From positions 434,001 to 498,000 of the forward strand of contig JBCBGF010000002.1 in assembly GCA_038526915.1 (NCBI GenBank): DNA of 64,000 nucleotides, in the 5' to 3' direction. The DNA comes from JBCBGF01 sp038526915 (GTDB taxonomy: Bacteria > Pseudomonadota > Alphaproteobacteria > Rhodobacterales > Rhodobacteraceae). The notes below the pieces were generated by a model. That model made no database searches and was not told where the DNA came from. It saw nothing but the letters and a program-made list of their open reading frames with translations. The position numbers and the translations under genes were made by a program. Position 1 is the stretch's first letter, and each line of letters starts with the position of its first letter. This document shows positions 41,833 to 50,155 of the stretch, in pieces.

Positions 41833-42977
41833 GTGATGATCTCCGACAGGACATCGCCTTCCGCAGATGTCGCACGGAAACCCATGAGCGCGGCGATAGT
41901 TGGCGCCACGGCGGATTGATCCACTGGTTTATCCAGAACCCGCCCCCGCTCGATCCCCGGGCCAAAGATCACCGCCCAGGTCTCATGCGCCGAGGCCGTG
42001 TTGAAATGATGCTGGAACGGCACGCCCATCAGCGGATTGTCATCGCGCCCGCAATCGGGCGAGATCACGAAGATCGTGTTGCCTGCGTAAAACGGATCGG
42101 CATCCACGGTCTCGACCAGCCGCTGCAGCCCCCCATCGATCACCTGGATCGCGCGGGTGTAGTGGCTGGGATTGCCCCAATGCACATAGTCGGGGTCCTG
42201 GTAATTCACCATCATTAGGCGGGGTTGCAGTTCTTTTATTGCCCGCGTGGCGAGCGCCGTCAGCAACCGGTCGCCGCGCGGATTGCGGAAACCGTCGTCG
42301 CCGTAATGCGCCCGCCAGCGTTGCCAGAAGGCGGTGACTTCAGCGGATTGGTCAGGGGTGATGGCGCGGGGGTCGGCGGCCATCAGCTCCGCGTACTCTT
42401 GCCGCGCGGCCTCCAGCGCGTCGTCGCCTGCGGTGCCGTCTGCAAGGATCGCGGCGGTCTTGTAGAGCTTGAAGCGATGGAGGCTCAACATCTCCGAGCG
42501 GTAGGCCACCCCGTAGTGCTCGTTCACGCCATAGGTGAAAAACTCCTCCTGCGGGCGGTCTTCACCGTTTATCAGAAGCGCCTGGTGCGACGGGATATCA
42601 TAGGCCTCGCGCAGGTATTCAAAGAGCGTGGGTTCGGTAGGTTCCAGCCGGTCGATGAAGAGCTCAGAGCCCGCATCGCGATAGGCGCGGTAGCGGCCTG
42701 TGAGCAGGTTCAGCGTGCCCTCGGCATGGCTGGTATCCCCACCATCGATCTGGTCGATCGCCATGTCGGGGATGAAGACACCACGTTTGGTGAGTTCGTG
42801 TCTGAGAAACGGCGCGTAAGTGGTTGCCTCGCCGATGGTTTCGGCGCGCCGGACACCGCCGCCGAAACGGACGAGGATGACATTGGGGCCTTGGTAGTCC
42901 CGCGCTTTGGCTTGACGTGGCAAGGCCAGCGCGGCGGCGGTGGCGCCTAGCCCGAAGTTGAACGTCCGTCTGTCCAT
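41829..42977 (-). CDS. Alkaline phosphatase/sulfatase superfamily protein, exported
   Basis: 382 aa with a leader (MDRRTFNFGLGATAAALALP) of the twin-arginine-like type. The fold is the alkaline phosphatase superfamily. NVILVRFGGGVRRAETI holds the position of the metal ligand and nucleophile. MMVNYQDPDYVHWGNPSHYTRAIQVID and FVISPDCGRDD, ..FQHHFNTASAHE give the metal-site Asp and His residues. It would hydrolyse a phosphate or sulfate ester. The canonical sulfatase Cys/Ser-x-Pro-x-Arg is not visible. Confidence 0.8.
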   Translation of the reverse strand: MDRRTFNFGLGATAAALALPRQAKARDYQGPNVILVRFGGGVRRAETIGEATTYAPFLRHELTKRGVFIPDMAIDQIDGGDTSHAEGTLNLLTGRYRAYRDAGSELFIDRLEPTEPTLFEYLREAYDIPSHQALLINGEDRPQEEFFTYGVNEHYGVAYRSEMLSLHRFKLYKTAAILADGTAGDDALEAARQEYAELMAADPRAITPDQSAEVTAFWQRWRAHYGDDGFRNPRGDRLLTALATRAIKELQPRLMMVNYQDPDYVHWGNPSHYTRAIQVIDGGLQRLVETVDADPFYAGNTIFVISPDCGRDDNPLMGVPFQHHFNTASAHETWAVIFGPGIERGRVLDKPVDQSAVAPTIAALMGFRATSAEGDVLSEIIT

Positions 42978-43059
42978 CGGCAGACCTCACTGACTACGCC
43001 CTCACCTTGGGTAATGTAACACCGTTTTACATTTTGTGAAGGGGCAGTCTGATTTTGTA

Positions 43060-43145
43060 GAGGGCAGTGCTGACCCGCGGGGTGGCGCATTAGCGCCGCC
43101 CCATGGGGGCGGGTCGGCGCTGCCCGGTGGTTCCCACCGGGCGGG
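43060..43145. repeat. GC-rich palindromic repeat, copy B
   Basis: GACCCGC/GCGGGTC arms enclose GGTGGCGCATTAGCGCCGCC. The outer part GCTGCCCGGTGGTTCCCACCGGGCG is shared exactly with copy C (56695-56718). The inner stem differs from A and C in bases but keeps pairing, i.e. compensatory changes. It lies between the divergent/convergent phosphatase and ABM genes. Confidence 0.75.
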
Positions 43146-43154
43146 ACCTGAAAG

Positions 43155-43466
43155 TCAGGTCAGCTCCTGCACACTCTCAAAAATCTCCAACTCCGGCGCA
43201 CCGTCATACATGTGCTTGTTGTCGCCCGCCCCCTTATGCGCCGCCCGAAACGCCTCGGACCGGGTCCAGTCCTGAAACGCCGCCTCGGACTCCCACGCCG
43301 TGTGCGAGGCATAAAGCACATGCCCCTCCCCCACGGGCCCTTTCAGCAGATGAAAGCTCACGAACCCCGGCACCGATTTCAGATGGCTGTCGCGGCGCCT
43401 CCAAAGCTCCTCGAAAGCCTCCGCCTGATCGGGGCGCACCTTGAAGCGGTTCATCGTCAGATACAT
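43155..43466 (-). CDS. ABM-type (antibiotic biosynthesis monooxygenase) domain protein
   Basis: 103 aa from the ATG after AGGGAGTTGCCG. One ferredoxin-like ABM fold: MNRFKVRPDQAEAFEELWRRR, VPGFVSFHLLKG, HVLYASHTAWESEAAFQDWTRSEAF. The sequence resembles heme-degrading IsdG/HmuO-like small monooxygenases and their relatives, including an Asn in the first strand and a His region at the end. A dimer in the cytoplasm; haem or other aromatic substrate unproven. Confidence 0.85.
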   Translation of the reverse strand: MYLTMNRFKVRPDQAEAFEELWRRRDSHLKSVPGFVSFHLLKGPVGEGHVLYASHTAWESEAAFQDWTRSEAFRAAHKGAGDNKHMYDGAPELEIFESVQELT

Positions 43467-43550
43467 CGGCAACTCCCTGTCAGCGGCACTGGAAACCGCG
43501 CGGCATCAATGCAATTAACCTCTAACCTAAGCCAGCGGAGCCCCGACCCA

Positions 43551-44225
43551 ATGCGCCTTTTTGTCGGCCTTGGAAACCCCGGCGCGAAATATGCGCAGAA
43601 CCGGCACAATGTCGGGTTCATGGCGCTGGACCAAATCGCGGGCGACCATGGATTCGGGCCGTGGCGGTCGAAGTTTCAGGGCCAGATGTCCGAGGGGCGG
43701 CTGGGGTCGGAGAAGGTCGTACTGCTGAAGCCAGAGACCTTCATGAACCTCTCAGGCCAGTCTGTGGGTGAGGCGATGCGGTTCTTCAAGCTGGAACCGG
43801 GCGATATTACCGTTTTCCATGATGAGATTGACCTCGCCCCCGGCAAGCTGCGCGTGAAATCGGGCGGCGGGCATGCGGGCCATAACGGGCTGCGGTCGCT
43901 CCATGCCCATATCGGGCCAGAGTATCAGCGGATCCGCATCGGCGTGGGCCATCCCGGCCACAAGGACGCGGTGCCGGGCTATGTGCTGCGCGATTTCGCC
44001 AAGGCGGATCAGGACTGGCTGGATGACCTCTTGCGCGGGATCGGAGATGGCGCGGTGTCGTTAGCGATCGGCGACACAGGCCGGTTCCAGAACGCGGTCG
44101 CCCTGCGCGTGGCCCCGCCCCGGTCGTCAAAAGCGCCGGAGCCCAAGGCCGAGACCAAGCCGCCCGAGTCTGAGCCCGATGACACCCGCTCGCCCCTGCA
44201 AAAACTCGTCGACCGCTTCCGCTAG
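43551..44225 (+). CDS. pth: Peptidyl-tRNA hydrolase
   Basis: 224 aa. VGLGNPGAKYAQNRHNVGFMALD with catalytic His, FMNLSGQSVG, VFHDEIDLAPGKLRVKSGGGHAGHNGLRS (Asp, Asn region) and RIRIGVGHPG are all present. Recycles peptidyl-tRNAs released from ribosomes. A C-terminal Lys/Pro/Glu-rich extension of about 35 residues follows the catalytic domain. Upstream frame extension is antisense and rejected. Confidence 0.97.
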   Translation: MRLFVGLGNPGAKYAQNRHNVGFMALDQIAGDHGFGPWRSKFQGQMSEGRLGSEKVVLLKPETFMNLSGQSVGEAMRFFKLEPGDITVFHDEIDLAPGKLRVKSGGGHAGHNGLRSLHAHIGPEYQRIRIGVGHPGHKDAVPGYVLRDFAKADQDWLDDLLRGIGDGAVSLAIGDTGRFQNAVALRVAPPRSSKAPEPKAETKPPESEPDDTRSPLQKLVDRFR

Positions 44226-44235
44226 AGGACCCTCC

Positions 44236-44610
44236 ATGGAAAAAGACCCCGAACTCAACGTCTACGGCGACCCGTTGGAAAACTGTTCGATGGACCCCGT
44301 CACCGGGTTCTTTCGCGATGGGGCCTGCAACACCTGTGACGCCGATCACGGCAGCCACACCGTCTGCGCGGTCATGACGGCGGAATTCCTGGCGTTCTCG
44401 AAATACGTGGGTAACGACCTGTCGACCCCGCGCCCCGAATACCGGTTCGCAGGGCTCAAACCGGGGGATCAGTGGTGTCTCTGCGCCAGCCGGTTCCGTC
44501 AGGCGGCAGAGGAAGGCGCGGGGCCAAAAGTGCGGCTGGCGTCCACGCATAAACGCGCGCTGGAGATCGTGCCGTTGGAGATGCTGGAAGAACACGCGGC
44601 AGGGGCGTAG
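44236..44610 (+). CDS. DUF2237-family protein
   Basis: 124 aa. Diagnostic segments: NVYGDPLENCSMDPVTGFFRDGACNTC, GSHTVCAVMTAEFLAFSKYVGNDLSTPRPEYRFAGLKPGDQWCLCA and ending ASTHKRALEIVPLEML. Conserved Cys residues and His may bind metal; function unknown in the family. It starts 10 bp after pth on the same strand. Confidence 0.93.
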   Translation: MEKDPELNVYGDPLENCSMDPVTGFFRDGACNTCDADHGSHTVCAVMTAEFLAFSKYVGNDLSTPRPEYRFAGLKPGDQWCLCASRFRQAAEEGAGPKVRLASTHKRALEIVPLEMLEEHAAGA

Positions 44611-44615
44611 GCGGC

Positions 44616-44746
44616 GGGCAGTGCGTGCCCGTGGGCTGGCGCCGGGACAGAAAGCAGTGACGATTTATGGCGCAAGCCACATCTTCCGGTCACACGATGC
44701 GCGACATTGCAAAGCGCCTGCCCGCCGGGACGGGCACGCGCTGCCC
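44616..44746. repeat. Interrupted GC-rich inverted repeat, copy D
   Basis: GGGCAGTGCGTGCCCG (44616-44631) and CGGGCACGCGCTGCCC (44731-44746) pair over 15 of 16 bases, about 100 bp apart. The outer arms resemble copies A-C; the centre seems replaced by other sequence. Confidence 0.55.
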
Positions 44747-44778
44747 GGCGCCTACGGCTTGATTCCGGGCATAGCGCC

Positions 44779-45264
44779 TCACCCCTCCGCCTCCATCAGA
44801 TCATCAATGAACAGGCTCAAAAGCTGCGGCCGCCCCGTCACCCCTGCCTTGCGGTAGATCGCATTGGTCTGGGCTTTCACCGTGCCCTCGCTGGTATCCC
44901 GCAGCCCCGCAATCTCTGCCGTCGACATCCCCTTGATCGCAAACAGCGCCACATCGCGCTCCGCAGGCGTCAGGCCCCAGTTTGTGAACCGCTCCTCCAA
45001 CACCTCCATGAACGCGCCCGACGCGAGCCGCAGCGCATCCTCGGCCCGTGCGGTGCGCGCAAACGACTGGCGCAGCACCACCGCGCCCATCACGATCCCA
45101 ATCAACAGGCCCAGCGCCGCCCCGATCTCGATCAGCTCATAGAGCGCCCAGTCGATAGGGCCAAAAGGCAGGTCGATGAAGGCCGCCAGGATCTGGCTGG
45201 CGAAAAACACCGCGCAGAGCACCTGGATCACCACCACCACGATGATCAGCGTGCGGTTCAGCAT
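44779..45264 (-). CDS. Membrane-anchored LuxR-type transcriptional regulator
   Basis: 161 aa. Two N-terminal transmembrane helices (LIIVVVVIQVLCAVFFASQILAAFI and LYELIEIGAALGLLIGIVMGAVV) are joined to a cytoplasmic linker and a GerE/LuxR HTH (WGLTPAERDVALFAIKGMSTAEIAGLRDTSEGTVKAQTNAIYRKAG). It has no periplasmic sensor domain beyond a short loop, so membrane state or a partner protein may be the signal. It is the last gene of the acidic-protein cluster, 31 bp after the poly-Asp gene. Confidence 0.88.
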   Translation of the reverse strand: MLNRTLIIVVVVIQVLCAVFFASQILAAFIDLPFGPIDWALYELIEIGAALGLLIGIVMGAVVLRQSFARTARAEDALRLASGAFMEVLEERFTNWGLTPAERDVALFAIKGMSTAEIAGLRDTSEGTVKAQTNAIYRKAGVTGRPQLLSLFIDDLMEAEG

Positions 45265-45295
45265 CCGCCCTGCCCCCGGTCAGCCCAGCCCCCCA

Positions 45296-45757
45296 TCAGT
45301 CGTCATCATCCCCGTCGTCATCATCGTCGTCGTCGCCGTCATCCCCATCGTCGCCATCATCATCGTCGTCGTCGCCGTCATCATCATCATCATCATCATC
45401 GTCGTCGTCGTCATCATCGTCGTCGTCGTTGCCACCGCCCGACGCACCGCCGCCCCCTTCGGCGACCGATCCACCGCCATTCCCGCGGTCATCGTCATCA
45501 TCGTCATCTTCGCGATAGAAGGTATCGCGCAGGATCAGGCCGGTGCGCGGGTTCAGCACGATCTCGCGTTCGCCCAAAGGCCCCTCCGCCTCGATCCGAA
45601 GCCGGCCGAGAAACGTCCGCGCGATCTCAAAGCGCTCATACCCCTGTGCCTGCAGGTCGCGGATAAGCGTCTGGGCCACTGCAGGAATTTGGGCCTGCGC
45701 ATGGGCCGCGGGCGCTGTGACCGCGAGGCACAGGATCAACAAAAGGGAACGCAACAT
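45296..45757 (-). CDS. Secreted PepSY-like protein with poly-Asp tail
   Basis: 153 aa. Signal peptide (LLLILCLAVTAPAAHAQAQ), then a PepSY-like domain of about 55 residues (AVAQTLIRDLQAQGYERFEIARTFLGRLRIEAEGPLGEREIVLNPRTGLILRD). A Gly/Asp tail follows in which about 45 of the last 60 residues are Asp. The tail is coded by GAC/GAT repeats, prone to slippage. An extreme negative charge suggests calcium or metal binding or an entropic brush in the periplasm. A paralogous design lies at 46582. Confidence 0.85.
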   Translation of the reverse strand: MLRSLLLILCLAVTAPAAHAQAQIPAVAQTLIRDLQAQGYERFEIARTFLGRLRIEAEGPLGEREIVLNPRTGLILRDTFYREDDDDDDDRGNGGGSVAEGGGGASGGGNDDDDDDDDDDDDDDDDDGDDDDDDGDDGDDGDDDDDDDGDDDD

Positions 45758-45886
45758 GATCGGTCTCTCAGTATCTTAGGGCCCAGGCGCGCCCCCGCGC
45801 CCGGGCAGTAATGGATCGGGGCACGCGAGGTTTCGCTTGGGGCCAAACTTCGGCCCTCCCCGCCCCATTGGCAAGGCCGCGCGCCC

Positions 45887-46585
45887 TCATCCGGTCCGCT
45901 TGGGGCGGAACGTGGCGTTGAAGGCGATCGACACACGCTCCCCCGCGGCCTCGTTGGGATAGACCCAGTGGACGAGGTAGGAGGGAAACAGGATCAGGTC
46001 GCCGGGCTGGGGCCGCAGCTTCTTCTTGCCCCGGAACGGTGCCGCGCCAAGGATCCGCCAATTGGGCAGGTCCGAGCGCGGATCGAGAAACTCGATCATC
46101 CCCGAATTGCCGACCTCCACCTCAGGCTGGGCGACATAGTAGACACCCGACCAATGCGCCCCGGGATGGGTGTGGGGCGCATTGAACCCGCCGGGTGGAT
46201 TGGCATTCATCCAGCCCGAAATCTTCAGCTTCAGCGTCGCCGGGTCGGTCTTGGCGCGGATCTTCCGCGTCGCATCGAGGATCGCGGTGCGCACCGTCGT
46301 TTTCAGCTCGGCAAAGCAATCGGCCTCTTCAGCAAAGATGTTGCCCGCCGAATGCCAGCCATTCCGGTTCGACTTGTCGACACCAGGCGAGGCCGCGCGC
46401 ATTCTGGCGCCTTCGGCCAAAAGTGCCCCGTTCAGCGTCTCATAGCCTGGCACGCGGTAGCGCAAGAGAGGGGTCGAGAACAAACGCTCATGGGTTGCGG
46501 TCTCGGTCATATCGACAGGGTGGGGGCGGATCCCCGGCGCGCCATCGCGCGCCGGGTCGCCGAGGTCAGCGAACTGGGGTCTCAC
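45887..46585 (-). CDS. 2OG-Fe(II) oxygenase (TIGR02466-type)
   Basis: 232 aa from a GTG that overlaps the upstream TGA (GTGA) and has AAGGGG 7 bp before it; an internal ATG at 46510 would give 207 aa. Core: GWMNANPPGGFNAPHTHPGAHWSGVYYV with the first iron His, EFLDPRSDLPNW, and FPSYLVHWVYPNEAAGERVSIAFNATF with second His and the 2OG-binding Arg. Soluble, no signal. Coupled translation with a poly-acidic secreted protein raises the possibility that it modifies that protein, which is inference. Confidence 0.85.
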   Translation of the reverse strand: MRPQFADLGDPARDGAPGIRPHPVDMTETATHERLFSTPLLRYRVPGYETLNGALLAEGARMRAASPGVDKSNRNGWHSAGNIFAEEADCFAELKTTVRTAILDATRKIRAKTDPATLKLKISGWMNANPPGGFNAPHTHPGAHWSGVYYVAQPEVEVGNSGMIEFLDPRSDLPNWRILGAAPFRGKKKLRPQPGDLILFPSYLVHWVYPNEAAGERVSIAFNATFRPKRTG

Positions 46586-47007
46586 TCGTCGTCCCCTTCG
46601 TCTTCGTCTTCGTCGTCGCCTTCATCTTCGTCTTCGTCCTCAGCTTCATCTTCGTCTTCGTCGTCTTCGCCTTCATCCTCGTCTTCGTCGTCGTAGGACT
46701 CGTCCTCGTCATCCCACTCTTCGTCGTCGAAGCCTTCGTCTTCATCCTCATCTTCATCTTCGTCGTCATCGTCCCGAAGGCTCATTTCCCACCGGTTGTC
46801 GTTGAGCTCCAGTTCATAAAGCAGACCATCCGGTCCGGTCGCATCGATCTCGGCATAGCGCCCGTCGCGATAGACCTCGGTCACGGTAAAGCCGTTGGCC
46901 ACAAGCCGGTCGATCTGGCCCTGAATCGCGGGCGGGAAGCTTGTCTGTGCCAGTGTCGTGGTCCCCATCAGAGCGGCGCCGGCGGAAAGTGTAAGAAGTT
47001 TGTGCAT
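46582..47007 (-). CDS. Secreted PepSY-like protein with Glu/Asp-repeat tail
   Basis: 141 aa. Signal peptide (LLTLSAGAALMGTTTLAQ), a PepSY-like unit (IQGQIDRLVANGFTVTEVYRDGRYAEIDATGPDGLLYELELND), and a tail of about 65 residues made almost solely of Asp and Glu with a few Gly, Trp, Tyr and Phe. The same layout as the protein at 45296 but with Glu/Asp alternation. It is first gene of the cluster and overlaps the oxygenase start by 4 bp. The tail repeats (GAC/GAA) could vary in length. Confidence 0.85.
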   Translation of the reverse strand: MHKLLTLSAGAALMGTTTLAQTSFPPAIQGQIDRLVANGFTVTEVYRDGRYAEIDATGPDGLLYELELNDNRWEMSLRDDDDEDEDEDEDEGFDDEEWDDEDESYDDEDEDEGEDDEDEDEAEDEDEDEGDDEDEDEGDDE

Positions 47008-47258
47008 TGGTCAGTTCCTTGTTGCTGTGACGTCCGCAGAAGCGCGAACAAGGAGGGTTCTGGGCCGACCTGCCGCCTGAGGATATTGATCAGAGGGTTA
47101 TGCGCCGCGCCATAAACCGGTGACAGAGGCGGATAAACTTGGGTTTATGGCCGGTTTGTTGACCTCTGGCCCCCCGAGAGGGCCTGCACCGCGTCCGATT
47201 CCGGTGTCAGGGCTGAAAACGCGTGGTCCCGGCGCCGGTCCGGGGCATAGTCGACGAC

Positions 47259-47954
47259 ATGTTGTTAACCAGTCGGGCCCTGTTGGCCCTTATGTGTACC
47301 TTGGCGTCTGCGCCCATTGCCCAGGCGCAAACCCTCGAAGACCTGACGCGTCTGACCGAGGCCACGTGGCATCTGGCCGTGACCCCGGCAACGGATACCC
47401 ATACGTTCGACGCCCATGTCCGCGATCACTACCCCCGCGCGACGGTGACGGATCAAACGGCGCAAACGCTACTCGGCTGGGACGACGTCGCCAGCCATTG
47501 GCACGTGGAGCTGTTGCAGTTCAGCCTGAGCGATTCCATCGACTGTCTACAGATCAGCGCCGAGGGTCTCGCGCGGTTGCGGGCCGAACCCGCCCCCTCT
47601 ATCCCCCGGACCCTTGCCCCGTTTCTCGAGGGTGGGCTTGTGGCCGAGGCCGATGCGGCGGCCTATAGCCTCTGCACCGGTATCCTGCGCCCGCCCGCCG
47701 CGTTCGCCGATTATGACACTTGGGTCGACTGGTATGAAGGGCTGGAGGCGCGTCTTGGCACCGCTGGCCTCGCGCCCATTCGCGCGGCGGCATCAGGCTG
47801 GGATGGCTATGTGGCGGGGCTTTTGTCAGCGGGCGGGGTTCCGTGCGCGGCGAGCGCCTGCGTCACCTTCGCCGCCCCCTACGCCGTGGCCCTGCGCGAT
47901 CTGGGCCGTGCGGAGATATCGATCACCATCGGGGCGGTCACCAGCGCACGGTAG
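47259..47954 (+). CDS. Secreted protein of unknown function
   Basis: 231 aa from the ATG giving a good signal peptide (LLTSRALLALMCTLASAPIAQAQ). Helical mature domain with several Cys (SIDCLQISAEG, YSLCTGIL, GVPCAASACVTF) that may form disulfides, and Trp-rich segments (LLGWDDVASHWHVEL, YDTWVDWYEGLEARLG). No family recognised. It is divergent from the acidic-protein cluster, sharing the 47008-47258 promoter gap. Confidence 0.7.
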   Translation: MLLTSRALLALMCTLASAPIAQAQTLEDLTRLTEATWHLAVTPATDTHTFDAHVRDHYPRATVTDQTAQTLLGWDDVASHWHVELLQFSLSDSIDCLQISAEGLARLRAEPAPSIPRTLAPFLEGGLVAEADAAAYSLCTGILRPPAAFADYDTWVDWYEGLEARLGTAGLAPIRAAASGWDGYVAGLLSAGGVPCAASACVTFAAPYAVALRDLGRAEISITIGAVTSAR

Positions 47955-47965
47955 ATGCGCCCGGG

Positions 47966-48805
47966 TCACTCGGCGCAGCGATCCCTAACGGCAGCCACAG
48001 TGATCTCGGACTGATACGTATCGGCCACCGTCCCTGCCGCCGCGTTGAATGCTCGCAGTTCCGCCAAACCTTCGGCCAGGGGCATCACGGCCTCACAAGG
48101 CACCCCCAGCCACCCTTCGTTTAGCACCCGGACCTGCAACATCTTTTCCTGCATCAGGAACCGGGTCCCTTCGCGATCGATCTGCTCAACAAGGGGCACG
48201 GCGTCGCGCAGATGCTGGCGCGCAGCCTCGATATCATGGGCATCGCCCAGATCGAACTGGATCCGCGCTTTGAGGATGTGCTGGTCTATGGCATCAATCG
48301 GCCCCAACTCTTCAATCGCCACATAATTGGCGACGCGCAGGGCATCGTCATGGCGCTTTTGCACCAAAAGCGCTTCTGCCAGGGCATTGAGGTCATGACG
48401 GCGCAGCATCGTCGGCTGGTCGACCCAGGTTTGATAGACCGTATCAGTCAGCCGCGCGATCTGGCCCCGCTTGGCCTCGATCAGGGCAAAGGCCTGATCG
48501 CCTTTGTCCTGGGTCTGCAACCGGTAGATTTCGCTGTTGATGTCCTGCAACTGGTCAAGCCGCGCAATCGCGGTGTTGCGCTGTTCCTCCATCCGGATTT
48601 CGGCCCGGCTGATGAAGAACTCATCAAACTTGATATAGGCTGTGCCCAGCGCGACGGGCACCCCAATCAGAAACACCAGATCGCGCAGTTGCGCCGTGGG
48701 GATTTTGTCCCACACGGATTTAGGTTTGGGCGCGTGCAGCTTGGCGAGAAGTGTAATGGCCTCTTCCAGCCGGTCGGTTCGGGTGTCTGGATCGGAATTG
48801 CTCAT
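47966..48805 (-). CDS. Membrane-anchored TPR-like helical protein
   Basis: 279 aa. One transmembrane helix at about 41-58 (LRDLVFLIGVPVALGTAYIKF) follows a cytoplasmic N-terminus. The C-terminal about 200 residues are helical pairs resembling tetratricopeptide units (ALAEALLVQKRHDDALRVANYVAIEE, KARIQFDLGDAHDIEAARQHLRDAV). Probably an assembly or scaffolding protein; no specific family recognised. It lies 60 bp upstream of trpB on the same strand but is unlikely to belong to tryptophan synthesis. Confidence 0.7.
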   Translation of the reverse strand: MSNSDPDTRTDRLEEAITLLAKLHAPKPKSVWDKIPTAQLRDLVFLIGVPVALGTAYIKFDEFFISRAEIRMEEQRNTAIARLDQLQDINSEIYRLQTQDKGDQAFALIEAKRGQIARLTDTVYQTWVDQPTMLRRHDLNALAEALLVQKRHDDALRVANYVAIEELGPIDAIDQHILKARIQFDLGDAHDIEAARQHLRDAVPLVEQIDREGTRFLMQEKMLQVRVLNEGWLGVPCEAVMPLAEGLAELRAFNAAAGTVADTYQSEITVAAVRDRCAE

Positions 48806-48868
48806 GTGAAATACCTTTGTTGAAAGGAAGCCGCCGCCCGAAATGAGGCGGCGGCGTGCGATAGTGGT

Positions 48869-50095
48869 CTAGCCCGACATCTCCACCCCCAGCGCCTTGG
48901 CCACGGTGAAGATGTCCTTGTCGCCCCGCCCGCACATGTTCATGCAGATGATGTGATCTTGCGGCAGGTCCGGCGCGATCTTCATCACATGGGCCAGCGC
49001 GTGACTGGGCTCCAGCGCGGGGATGATACCCTCCTGTTCGCAACACAGCTGAAACGCCTCCAGCGCCTCGGCATCGGTGATGGCCACGTACTCCGCCCGC
49101 CCGATCTCGTGCAGCCAGGCATGTTCCGGCCCGATGCCGGGGTAATCGAGCCCCGCTGAGATCGAGAAGCCTTCCAGGATCTGGCCATCGTCGTCCTGCA
49201 ACAGATAGGTCCGGTTGCCATGCAGAACGCCGGGACGCCCGCCGGTGAGCGAGGCACAGTGTTCCATCTTCGCATTCACGCCCTTGCCCCCGGCCTCCAC
49301 GCCGATGATACCCACCTCCTTGTCATCGAGGAACGGGTAAAACAGCCCCATGGCGTTCGATCCACCCCCGATGGCGGCAATCACAATATCAGGCAAACGC
49401 CCCTCGGCGGCCATCATCTGTTCGCGTGCTTCCTTGCCGATGATCGCCTGAAAGTCACGGACCATCGCAGGGTACGGATGAGGCCCCGCCACCGTGCCGA
49501 TGCAATAAAACGTATCGCGCACATTGGTCACCCAGTCGCGCAGCGCATCGTTCATCGCGTCTTTCAGCGTGCCGCGCCCGCTTGTCACCGGCACCACCTC
49601 GGCCCCCAGGAGCTTCATGCGGAACACGTTCGGCGCCTGCCGCTCCACATCATGCGCGCCCATGTAAACAACGCATTGCAGCCCGAACTTCGCGCACACC
49701 GTGGCCGTCGCCACACCATGCTGACCCGCGCCGGTCTCGGCGATGATCCGCGTCTTGCCCATGCGGCGCGCGAGGATGATCTGGCCCAGCACATTGTTGA
49801 TCTTATGCGCGCCGGTGTGGTTCAGCTCGTCGCGCTTCATATAGACCTTGGCCCCGCCCAGATGCTCGGTCAGCCGTTCCGCGAAATAGAGGGGCGAGGG
49901 TCGGCCCACGTAATGCGTCCACAAATGATGCATCTCGGCCCAGAAATCGTCGTCGGTCTTGGCGCGCTCATACTGGGCCTCAAGCTCCAGGATCAGCGGC
50001 ATCAGCGTTTCGCTGACAAACCGCCCGCCGAAATCGCCAAACCGGCCGCTCTCATCGGGGCCGGTCATGAAGGAATTGATCAGGTCATCAGGCAT
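48869..50095 (-). CDS. trpB: Tryptophan synthase beta subunit
   Basis: 408 aa from the ATG preceded by AGGAGACGCGCG. The PLP lysine is in KRDELNHTGAHKINNVLGQ. ETGAGQHGVATA, AIGGGSNAMGLFYPF (PLP phosphate) and the C-terminal CMNMCGRGDKDIFTVAK are canonical for TrpB1. It condenses indole with serine. Unlike in many bacteria it is not adjacent to trpA here. Confidence 0.97.
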   Translation of the reverse strand: MPDDLINSFMTGPDESGRFGDFGGRFVSETLMPLILELEAQYERAKTDDDFWAEMHHLWTHYVGRPSPLYFAERLTEHLGGAKVYMKRDELNHTGAHKINNVLGQIILARRMGKTRIIAETGAGQHGVATATVCAKFGLQCVVYMGAHDVERQAPNVFRMKLLGAEVVPVTSGRGTLKDAMNDALRDWVTNVRDTFYCIGTVAGPHPYPAMVRDFQAIIGKEAREQMMAAEGRLPDIVIAAIGGGSNAMGLFYPFLDDKEVGIIGVEAGGKGVNAKMEHCASLTGGRPGVLHGNRTYLLQDDDGQILEGFSISAGLDYPGIGPEHAWLHEIGRAEYVAITDAEALEAFQLCCEQEGIIPALEPSHALAHVMKIAPDLPQDHIICMNMCGRGDKDIFTVAKALGVEMSG

Positions 50096-50155
50096 CGCGC
50101 GTCTCCTCACCGAACGGCAGAGGGGTAGCGATGCGGCCCTAGCTTGGCAAGGGGC

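Noticed and set aside
45270..45450. TCATCG/TCGTCG tandem repeats resembling a repeat array or CRISPR
   Set aside because: They are simple trinucleotide Asp codons inside a minus-strand gene; there are no spacers or constant repeat units.
44707..45666. Long His/Arg-rich open frame on the plus strand
   Set aside because: It is the antisense of the poly-Asp gene and the LuxR gene; the composition is a by-product of the GAC/GAT codons.
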